Shown: in pieces, positions 12,900 to 23,400 of the stretch
How positions within the stretch are numbered: position 1 is the first letter of the stretch
Layout of the letters: each line of letters starts with the position of its first letter
DNA from: Antedon mediterranea
Lineage: Eukaryota; Echinodermata; Crinoidea; Comatulida; Antedonidae
Direction: 5' to 3'
DNA: 64,000 nt
Assembly: GCF_964355755.1 (NCBI RefSeq)
Contig: NC_092672.1
Coordinates: forward strand, 36,948,501 to 37,012,500
Notes under the pieces: generated by a model
Told to the model about the DNA's origin: nothing
Seen by the model: only the letters and a program-made list of their open reading frames with translations
The model's database searches: none
Position numbers and translations under genes: made by a program

Positions 12900-14708
12900 A
12901 TGGAGCATTATACAGGTGAAAAAACAATGCATGAGTCAAATGATTCAGAGGATTTATCCTGTATGGAAGAACGGGTAAAAATGGCTGTTCTTGTTGCTAT
13001 TGTAATTATGGTCACCATCATACTCTTCCTGATCATGCTCTTAATAGTAAGACTCTTATGCCACAGAAGGTTGTCCATACGATGCGTTAGAACCAGACAG
13101 ACAGAGGACGTAGAAGAGGTCAACACTTTCAGGTCAAGGTGTGTTAATACGATCAGCAACGGCCATTTTAATCAACGTCATATTCTGACATCCGAAATGG
13201 TTCCTTACAGTAGTCCAGTTGTGGATAATCCTGCGTATATAGAGGACGCTGCAGAATGTGGTCACATGGTCGATGACAATGTTTCGCTCTCACTGCCATT
13301 AACTCGCTCTGATTTTGAACTTCACGAGTTTGACAAAGACATGGTCATCAGTAAGACAATTACGATAGATTCTAAGTTAGTTGTGTACATCTGTCGTATG
13401 ATTGGGTCTCAAGGAGGCGTATTGGAGCTTGCCAATATGGGAATATCACTTTTTATTCCTCCAGGTGCCATTCCAAATGGAAGAAAAGAAAAGATTTTTT
13501 TGATACTCGATTGGGATTTGTCAGATTTTCCAGAAATGACGGACTTACAGACGATCATCAGTCCGGTTGTTCATTGCGGTCCTCACGGCCTTGTACTCAA
13601 CAAACCAGCGGTGTTGAAGTATAAACACTGTGCATACGACAGAAACGATATCGAGGTATTTTCGAGCGAAACAAACTTAATGCATAACAAGGAGTGGATG
13701 AAAGTGCCTGAGCAAGACAACGATAAACAGTATGTTTTGACTTCAACCGAATGTCAGATACAAATAACGCATTTCACACTTTACACTAGCATAGCGCAGG
13801 GTAGCAACACTAGAAAATGGTTGCAGATTGTCGCCTTTGCCGGACCTCTTAGAATCGGATGTCACTTCCAGGTACGGTTGTACTTCCTTAACAATACGCC
13901 GTGCGCCCTGCAGTTTGCCAAACAAAATGAAGAGAAGCAAAACTTTCATCAAATTTGTCCGGAGAAAGTATTTTTGTTCAATGGAAATCAGGAGGATATG
14001 CTGGTTCACTTGAACCACAAGAGTGAGGGGTGGTCATGCAGCAATGAACTTACTGAACGTGTTCCTTATCTCAGCATTTGGCATGGAAAATGCCCTCATT
14101 TATCATTCATCTTTAAGCATGAAAACGTGAACGTCCCAGATATAAGTCTTTGCTTGAAAACGTATCAGAAAGGATGCGAAGATGAGTTTATAAACTTTAA
14201 AATTCTGCTTTCACTTCCGCAAAACGCTAGTAGCGATACCTCACTAGCACCGAAACCATTGATGCATTTGCCTGAAAATGAACGCAGAGACAGCAACGGT
14301 TATCATTCGCAAGGAAACAGCCCTAAGATTCACAGACAGACTCCTGAATCGACAACAAAAATTTACATTAACTACAGTTCCATGGACAATATAAACGTGT
14401 GTACAAGTCCATGCACATTTGAAGTGATACCTTACCAGTTGCAGATTGACCTCGTTAAACTGCTTGACCCGCCGTGCCTTTTCGGTAAGGATTGGCGTAT
14501 CATTGCAAGCGCATTGGATATGGATGCAACCATCCCACTATTGATGAACCAAAAGAGTCCGACAACGATTCTGTTGCAGACTTTGATGCAACAGGATCGT
14601 TCGATGGATTGGTTAGCAGAAGTTTTGCTGAAGAATGACCGTTTAGATGCAGCCAATGTCATTATGAAGGTGTGCAAAGCACAACAAGAAATAGATGATG
14701 ACAAATAG
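12900..14708 (+). CDS. UNC5C-like protein (ZU5, UPA and death domain)
   Basis: One uninterrupted frame of 602 codons. A charged N-terminus is followed by a hydrophobic segment (about residues 28-54) and then RLLCHRR, consistent with a single membrane anchor. A ZU5 domain follows at about 165-300 (SQGGVLELANMGISLFIPPG is diagnostic), then a UPA-like region at about 305-440 and a C-terminal death domain at about 510-595 (LDPPCLFGKDWRIIASALD ... DWLAEVLLKN). This order without netrin-receptor Ig or thrombospondin domains matches UNC5CL (about 518 aa in mammals). That protein is known as a membrane-bound death-domain activator of NF-kB/JNK signalling; the role here is inferred. The lack of introns is odd beside its intron-rich neighbours. 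It starts at the first in-frame ATG. Confidence 0.9.
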   Translation: MEHYTGEKTMHESNDSEDLSCMEERVKMAVLVAIVIMVTIILFLIMLLIVRLLCHRRLSIRCVRTRQTEDVEEVNTFRSRCVNTISNGHFNQRHILTSEMVPYSSPVVDNPAYIEDAAECGHMVDDNVSLSLPLTRSDFELHEFDKDMVISKTITIDSKLVVYICRMIGSQGGVLELANMGISLFIPPGAIPNGRKEKIFLILDWDLSDFPEMTDLQTIISPVVHCGPHGLVLNKPAVLKYKHCAYDRNDIEVFSSETNLMHNKEWMKVPEQDNDKQYVLTSTECQIQITHFTLYTSIAQGSNTRKWLQIVAFAGPLRIGCHFQVRLYFLNNTPCALQFAKQNEEKQNFHQICPEKVFLFNGNQEDMLVHLNHKSEGWSCSNELTERVPYLSIWHGKCPHLSFIFKHENVNVPDISLCLKTYQKGCEDEFINFKILLSLPQNASSDTSLAPKPLMHLPENERRDSNGYHSQGNSPKIHRQTPESTTKIYINYSSMDNINVCTSPCTFEVIPYQLQIDLVKLLDPPCLFGKDWRIIASALDMDATIPLLMNQKSPTTILLQTLMQQDRSMDWLAEVLLKNDRLDAANVIMKVCKAQQEIDDDK

Positions 14709-14901
14709 GCCTAGCAAGCGGGAATTTATCAGGTTGTTTGGTTAAACCCTCTTTCCCCTTTTCAAAATATAGGGAGTGTTAAAAAATATGCCATGGAACT
14801 TGACTATTTTTTGGCCAGTTCATCCTAGCAAGCATGCAAATTTCATCTAAAAACAATTTTTATAAAATTTGCTTACATACACATTTTTTCTTCTTTTGCT
14901 C

Positions 14902-14907
14902 AATAAA
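14902..14907 (+). promoter_or_regulatory. Poly(A) signal AATAAA, UNC5CL-like gene
   Basis: AATAAA lies 194 bp after the stop codon; a second AATAAA lies about 75 bp further on. Confidence 0.6.
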
Positions 14908-16644
14908 ATCATGTTAAAAAAATTGCCATTTCCTAATTGTTGTTGTTACCATACGGATATGTAATGTAACATCCGAATAAAAAGAAATTTAATTAATCCA
15001 GCAGCTGTATTATAATGATAATTAATTGAGCAAATATTTACATACTTGCTAATGGTTCCGGATGCCAGTCAGTTTTTAAAATTAAATAATGCGATTTCGA
15101 TAGTTTTTGTGTGAGAAATACATCACACTTAAAAGTTAAAAGTATCTATTCAGTGGCTTAATGGAGGTGGGGGGGGGGGGGGGGGTTGGTTATGCAACTG
15201 TATTGTTTTTTCAAGAGTAGTTGCTTTGTATTAAGATAATAGTACAGTAGTGTAAATCATAATATTTATGTTTGGCCCCATGACATCATTTACAGTAGTG
15301 TCAAGAATTCTATTTTATGCAAGTATATGTGTATCTATTGTGTATTTATTAAACATGGTTGCGATTCATTTTGCAGTTGTAAACTACAATCCATATTTTT
15401 AGTTATGAACAATTCAGCATTTTTTGTTTCAATATGTATATTGGGCTAACAGGGCAATTTATGTTGCTTAAAACTAATCAACGCATGCACATATCATGTA
15501 CTGTATGTTAGAAAAGACAGCAACAAACCTACACAACTGCCCTTTTATACATTAATACTAGAATTACCTGCTGTACATAAGGAATGTGATAAACCAGGAA
15601 TATTGTTATTATTAGGAACAGTTGAATACAGTAGAACTTGCATTAGGGATATATTCGGTACCAACAATGCATCCCTTTAATAATTTATTTGTAACAAATT
15701 AAACTTAGAATTTCCTGTAGGCTATTAAATGTGCCTGGATAAAAACAAAGAAGTTTAAAGTTCAACTAAACGAAAAAAAGTGAAAGTAATTACCGTGTAT
15801 AAGTTAAATTAACACGGGTGACCTGTTTATTGAAAGATGGTTTCTCTGATTTAATAATATAAAGAGTTAAATTGAAAATCTTTTCTAAATAGATGTAAAT
15901 TAAGATATAAAACACTCAGGAGCTGCACACTACCTACGTACCTAAATCAATGTACTCAGAATCAAATTAATGTATTACATATTAAAATTTAATATATAAA
16001 TGGTTGCAAGCATGACACTGCTGGCGGGTCTGCTTACAAAGAAATAAACATGTATATAGATCAACAAATCAAGTATGCATATTTCCTGAGTTAATGTAAA
16101 TAAAGAGAGTTTAAATTTGTATTTATCATCATCCAATCTAAGTTGGCAGTCTTGTTCACTAATTAATACCATCCCATTGCGCAAGTTCCCTTTTGGAATA
16201 ACGCAATAAGCTTTTTTTTAAATATTTTAAGTTTTACCAAGGAAACAATGATTATTCTTGAAAGGACGGAAATTCTTTGTAAATACAATATGAAGAAAAC
16301 AAAGGTTTTTCACTCACAAGCAACATATAGTAGAGTATCAAGGAGAGATTATATTAATTCAGCATTATGTAACACCAACTTGAGATATCATGGTATTGTT
16401 ATCTATTTCTTATTACAACTTTTACATATTTAACCATGTGGATTATAGAATCTATATTATTCCTAATATGGAATTGCAACATACTCTAAATTAAAGAAAG
16501 TTTAAACATGTTTTGTTTTTTCTTCTTCATATTTTGTCTAAAAATGTTTGTGATAACAGTAACACAACCCATTATGATTGAGGAACAGGTTCGAATTTTG
16601 TTATGAAATGTCATTATAGGCATTTGGATACCAAACAGTTATTG

Positions 16645-16865
16645 TAGTGGAGCTGTAGCTTGGTAGTATGGATAACATGCTTGCTTTCCAATCCCAATGT
16701 ATAGGGTTCAATCTTGACCTAGCGTCAGGGTTTGAACACTACCCAAGCCTTAAATGCGACTTTAAATTATAAGCATGATATGATATATTATCAAATAGTT
16801 TATCCATCCTATGATTGGTGAGTTACTCACGGTTGGATATGATACGTATGAAGAAAAAAATGATA
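16645..16865 (+). mobile_element. tRNA-derived SINE, type C, copy 1
   Basis: A-box-like TAGCTTGGTAG and B-box-like GGTTCAATC sit about 47 bp apart at the 5' end. A body follows that is shared with sequences near 34091, 41268 and 40860 (TTGGTGAGTTACTC...GTTGGAT). This copy has no MITE inside and serves as the empty-site reference for the interrupted copy at 34091. Confidence 0.6.
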
Positions 16866-16919
16866 ATACGCATGCTACACAATACAACCACCATCCCCTG
16901 GCCTCCCTGTTTTCAACCC

Positions 16920-17072
16920 GGAGCTCTGTCTTCACTATCAAACTTAATGTGACAAAAAAATGTGATGTGTCCATATATGAACATGATGTCATCATATCAC
17001 TACCGTTTTTAGGCATATCACTACCATATTAAGGCATATCACTACCATATTTGGCCACAAACTTAAAGCTTA
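16920..17072. mobile_element. MITE-A copy 2
   Basis: Left end GAGCTCTGTCTTCACTATCA, three core units of ATCACTACCATATTWRGGC type, right end ACTTAAAGCTTAA degraded. It immediately follows the SINE C1 region. Confidence 0.8.
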
Positions 17073-18689
17073 ATGCAACAATGCAGTTTATTGCCTGGAG
17101 TGGCAATAACTTTAACTTTTTAAATTGTTTTAGAAAAATGTTATAGAATGATAGTGATAATGCTGCTGTTTTACATTGTCTAACAAGAACTTCATGTAAA
17201 CATTGCTGTACAAACACACACATTTGAAACAATTAAAAAACATACAAATTTTAAATGATACAATGTCATGTTTATTCTTCTCTTTAAAAAGATGGCTCGC
17301 ATACTACTAACAAGGTACAAACCACTACTAAGTACGAATCTTTTCTTCTCTTAAAACTTACAATTTACCTCTGTTATAATGACATTTGTTAATGCGTTTG
17401 GCATTTACTATCTACCATAGACCATTATCACAACCTGTGTCGATATGTCTTTTGAGGTATTCAAATATACAAGAAAATTAATATTTTTATACTACAGAGA
17501 ACAGAGCATCTCTAATGTTAAACAAATTACAAACAAAAACAGTATACATTTCAGCTGAATTATCTATCTATCTTCAATATCACTCTTAATTTTAAAAAAA
17601 TTACTAGCAGAATAAATAGAAATAATTAAAATAGAATTGTTTAATAAACAAGTAATGATTTTTATCTTATTTTCTAGATGTGTTAAAATATGGAAAAACT
17701 GTTGTATATGGTATAATGATTATATTACAGTATCTAACCCAAAGATGCTAAAAAAAATCCCCTTTTTTACTACTTGCCACAATTAAATGTAGCAGATCTA
17801 CATAAAAAATAATTTGAAAAATGTTGAATGCGAAGGCTTTTTTTTTACACATTCAGAAATCTATATAAAGTGCTATAATATAAAATACTATACAAACAAA
17901 AAATCAAAATATATAAAGATATGGGAGGATATTTGATTAGAAAATATTAAATATAATTTATTCTTGATACACATTACAATTGATATTGCAGTTAACAATT
18001 GATGATTAATTTATGCAAAGTCTTTTTGCGACTAAAGGTTAAATAACATTCCTGATTAGGACAAGTTATTTTTCTTGTTTACTATACAATTTGTGTACAT
18101 GGGAATGATTGTCTATTTAAATAATATTATAGTTTAAAAAAGAGGACTAATAATTAAAAGATATAACATACAAAGTCTGCACTGACAAAGGTCAGTGACC
18201 CTTTTTGAATGTTGGAGATGGAGAAGGCCATTCGAGACAATATAAACATTTTAATGGGTTTGCCATCAAAAAGTGAGAGGGACCATAACACGTAATCTAC
18301 TGTACGAATATTTTAACAAAATTTACCAGAATCTGCGCCAGTGGGACTAACAGGCAACAAGATATAATATCTCTATGGTCCAGGATAACAGATTTAGTGT
18401 ATAGCATTAAGGTCTACACAACTCATGTTTTAAAATGCATTCTAAATTTACTTATTTTATGGGAGATGGGGGAAATCTTGTATTGGGATTTGAAATTTGG
18501 GATTTTCCAGGTGTATTATATATATATATATATATGGTAATAAAAATGTTGCATTTAATGAGGCATGATAAAAGTGCAGTCAAATTTAAGAAATTAAAAA
18601 GCCGAGGAAGGTGATTTATTCGGTTGATTAACCATCCGGATTTAACAAGTTTTTTCAAAGAAAGTTAGTGAATGTGAATGACTTTGTCC

Positions 18690-19025
18690 CTTCTGTCCTC
18701 GTTCTGTCACGTGTTTTTGTCCTGTGTCTTCTTGTGTTTGTGTATGTAGCTTAAATTGTTTATTATTTTTTCTTTATTCTTGTTATTTATTTATTCATAT
18801 TTTATTTTCATTTATTTATTTATTGACTACTTTTGAAACATTTATTATATATACTTTTTGAATTATATATATATTTTTTTCTGGTGGAACTAGCCTTAAA
18901 GCCCTCCGGGCTTATTTATGTTTCTCCAGGATAAGTGCATTCTAATTATAAAAAAAACAAAAAACACTGTAATATTATTCCACAATGATGTATCTTATGA
19001 AAATAAATTGAATTGAATTGAATTA
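18690..19025 (+). mobile_element. Probable LINE 3' end with (AATTG)n tail
   Basis: A T-rich untranslated-like stretch leads to the small hairpin AAAGCCCTCCGGGCTT, then AAATAAATTGAATTGAATTG. A GC hairpin followed by a short-repeat tail is typical of non-LTR retrotransposon 3' ends. No reverse transcriptase sequence is present here. Confidence 0.45.
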
Positions 19026-20415
19026 AAAACTGGGTTAGTGTTGATGGATTTAACATACATTACATAATACATAGACAATAAAATAAATAGAAGTTAGAAG
19101 GAAAAACACTGAACTAGTCATTAACTGACGCCACAAACATGTACTTTCTGAAGGCCAGTACAGTACAGTAGGATTATTATGATGTATTTATTTTTGGAAG
19201 GAGGAAAGGGGAGGATGGGATGGTACAGTAATTTAAAAATATTCCAGAAAGATTCAGATTAGCGGACGATGCTTACATAATGCTGGATCTGCATGGCTGC
19301 TAATTAAATTTCAAAATATATATACACAATTAAACAAATTTAGATTGATAATCCGCCCTCTCTTAATTAAAGTTATTTCAAACGATAAAAACATATATTT
19401 TCTTCCAATATAAAGTTGAAAAATTCCAATATATAGTTAAATATTGCGGGCAGTAATTTAACTAAGCAAATTATATTATAGAATATCTCCTCAACCTTTT
19501 CGGTTTTAAGCAACTAAGCAAATATTGTATACATGTTAAAAATCTTAACAGCACGATTGAAACACAGTAGGAAAGCGTATACTATTTCCAAGTATAGAGT
19601 TTGATATGTTTTTATTTTTCACATGATAGTTACTTTATCAAAACCATCACTACCGGGTAATGGTTTCTTGATATATATTAATTTAAAACCAATCATAAAC
19701 ATTTGAGAAAACAATGTTTGAGGACATACCGTTATACTGATTATTTTTTTCTCTACCTTTTCATATTAAAAAATCATTTCACTTTTACATAATCAAATAT
19801 TTTGGGGAAAGGTACGTTTGTACTCCTTTAAACACTACTACAATCTTTGCTATATTTTTTAGCTGCGGACATAAAATGCTTTCAAGTCTTGGCGATACGC
19901 GAAGACTTGAAAAGGATTAATACAACTTCTGTAAACTCAAAAGCATGGAAACATTTAGCATAGCATTCTTCATAGTTGTAAATGATAACTTGATCAACTT
20001 TTGTGACAGCCAGTTCACAAAGGCAAACGCTTTAAAATCAACATAATAGTTTCTTTGCCTTGCTTTTAAAAGAACATTGGGTGCCTGTTTATAGCCAGCT
20101 CCATACACAAGGTTCTCATGTATTGGAGGATACAAACAGTATTTGGTTATGAGTACTGAAGAGACATTATTTAAAGATTTTGACAAGCTTAATTTAAAAC
20201 CTTAATTTAGATGGGTGTTTATAGATATTGGCTTCTCTTAAAATCTTTATTTAAGATTAATTTAGATCCCAATTGTCAAATAACAACCCCTCATGTAGCA
20301 AGGATCAAGGCAAGATTATAAAGATTTAAAGATAATCTCTGTAAGGAGATTATTATTAAGATTTAAGGATAATCCCTGAAAGGTGATTATTTGGTTTTCA
20401 TAAATACCGGTCAAA

Positions 20416-23400
20416 TTAGCTAGTTGGCGCCATCTCGTACCACGATACTAAACCACGCTCTACAAGCACCTGATTGATCATTTTCCTCTGAGGAAAAAGG
20501 AAAAAAAATAATTAAATTACTTTTATTTTGTATTCAATCACATCCTAGGGTCAGGATCCCTTAAAATAATTTCAACATTCAATAAAATATTAAAATACTA
20601 TAAAATGTAATAGAAATAGAAAATAATACAGATTATATTGTTTAAAAATCACTATTGTTTACAATTAAAGTTGGCAATTCTTTAATTCTATAATACCAGG
20701 TGTCGTATTCTAAATTACCCATAAGGTTTATCACAAATAGTTGAATATTGAAACCTACCTGGTTTTGATCAGAGAAATAAAGCTCTAACATGGGTAAGCC
20801 ATCTTCTGAGTAGGCTACAATTTCTGCTTCTATATAAGAGTAGCTTTGAGCCAACTCATCCAAGAAGCTTGCAGCAGTATCGGAGAAATTATCTTCTCCT
20901 AAAAAAAAACAACCAGAAAAACACTTTATTTAATTATTTTTTATACTAAGAACAAAATATTGAACATTAAAGCTTGGTTGCAACGCAAGGACATGGACGC
21001 AATGCAAGTGAGTTGACCAATCACATGCGGCTGTTCGAATAATCGATCGCTTGTGATTGGAACCAAGCTTAAACAGCAACTGCACCACTTTAATCTGGAT
21101 AAAAAATATCTTAAGAAAGCTATTAAATATCATTGAAAAATTATATTTATATTATATTAATGTTGCCATCTCAAAATGTTATATTTTATTTATCATGAAT
21201 TTTAACTTTATGAAAATTTGATTTTTCATATATTGTATATTTTATTTATTTATTTTCTGTTGACTCCTCAAGTCAGCAGCTGTTTTAAATGTATTTTATA
21301 CAAATGAAAATTACATTAAAAAGAATAAGTTAGAGGTACCTTCTAAAGGAGCTATATGAGCCAAGTAGCATTCCAAAGCCTGAAATGGTAAGCTCATAAA
21401 GTCACTACGGATTTGACGAAGACATGCTTGATCAAGACGAGCGTAACCACCGTAATCCACCAACTTTACATCAATCTCGTCGGTGTCGGTGTGTATATCA
21501 ACGATCTGTGCGCGACACCAACTGTCATTGATAGGGGCTGCGCAAATCATACCAACTGAAATAAAAAGTTACTTTATTTATGAACAGTTCAATTTAACAT
21601 ATTGATTTCCGGTTGGCTATTTTATTTTTGGGTTTATCATGTAAATTTTTTTAGTTTCAATCCACTTTTTGTTCATTATTAGTTGATAAAATGGACTTTA
21701 AAAAGAAAAGGAATGGAATTGCATTGTCAAACATCAACACAATGAATTTGATATCTGCAGGTTAATGTCTATTTTAAATTAACATTTGTGCAATAAATTT
21801 GTACAAATTGTTTAATAGTTCTAAAGGTCTACGACATCAATAAATTACTTCTTCTTGAAATAATAATCAAGGACTGTCTTCAAGTTGTGAAAAAAGCAGA
21901 GTACTTGACCGGACAAACATCAACATTTAGAATTAATATTTACCATCAACTGGTTCCGGAAGAGGCGGCGTGTTGTGCAGCTGGGCGTAGCACGAGGACA
22001 TACAAGACTGTAAACGAGGCAAGGCTCGGAATGATGGGTGCAGAGGTTGCTGTACAAACACATGACATGCGCTGATCACGTTTGAAATCAATACATCGTT
22101 GACAATCTCATCACACAATTGTAGCTGCAATATGGAATAAATCGTTAAATCACAAGTCGGAGAAAAGAACCTAAACCACGGCTAGGCAGTTAAAAGAGTG
22201 CTTAACAGCTCCACCCACCTTTGATAATATGGAAAGTTTATGTTATCTTTGGAAGAACATTCTGCATTCTTGTGAAAGAAGATGAGTTACCTAATTCATC
22301 ACTAGAAGGACCAGGCAATAATTAGCATAGTAACACAACCTACTAAACCACATTATTGCTACACATTTCTAAAATTGTGTACCAAAAAATACAATACAAA
22401 ACTATGTTTCTCAACAAAAAAATCAGATCGATGAGCAATGTTGCTAAACAAAATGTTTAAATGATATTTTTCTATGGACCCCACTAAATTAATGATACTT
22501 ACAACTGGAACTACTGCGTCCTGTTGAGAAGGGGTAGAAGACTCGACAACACGATGCACGTCAACATCAGGAAAACGAATTTTAATTTCTTGGATGGCTG
22601 CATCAACCTCGCTCGGTAGACCTACAAGGAATTTCAGTAAAGAAACACTTATCATTTACTGATAAAAATTGTTTCAATATATTGGATGTTGTAATATAAA
22701 GATGAGTAAATGTATGAATTGTGTGTTGAAATAAGTAACAGTTTGGATGACCAAGCATATGCAGGGCAAAACAAATACAAAACACTTGAATAAGAAGGGA
22801 AATTCAGGGGGAAAACCTGTGTCTTCATGCGATACAGGGAAATGGCACTTTCTGTCCATGATTGATAAGGCTAATATGGACCAGTATTCCTTACGCTTGC
22901 CATACACTGGGTTTCTTAAATGTACATGAGCCAGATGTGTACACTGGACCTCAACTCAAGTCCTTATCCAAGAACAATAGCTCTGCTACCAGGATTATGT
23001 TTGAGGAGAGCTTTGAAACCATGCTGTGTGAGGCTTTGGTTGGCTGTGCCCTACTCGATCATTTTATTTGTTGGCTATCTAACTATAATCACAAACCTTT
23101 GATAACACAATTCTGATAGTCTCTATTATATTGTATCTTTTCTAAAACGATGTTTGCTCCAGATTTCTCTTTTAAATTCTTAATGCTTCTTCCCTAAAAG
23201 ACAAAAATAATAAAATACTGCATGGTCTTTTTTACAGTTTATATAATTACATTGAATAAATTCATCTGGTTCCAAATAATATTTTTGTGGATTTTTACTT
23301 TTATGTTAAACCAAGACAACGAAAAGGAATAAAATTACCTTCGTGACGTTTCGCCGACAATCTGTCAGCTGCTTCAGACTAATGCCTGGGTTGGAATGGT

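Larger units (their letters stand above)
14709..20415. other. Intergenic: UNC5CL-like 3' region to AKAP1-like 3' region
   Basis: No supported gene. It contains an uninterrupted poly(G) run of about 16 at 15168-15185, a tRNA-type SINE at 16645, a MITE-A copy at 16920, a (TA)n tract near 18520, and a probable LINE 3' end at 18690-19025. The 89-codon minus-strand frame at 19917-20186 has no recognisable domain; it may be part of the AKAP1-like 3' untranslated region. Confidence 0.55.

Noticed and set aside
19917-20186. 89-codon minus-strand frame
   Set aside because: No recognisable domain; lies where the AKAP1-like 3' untranslated region is expected.
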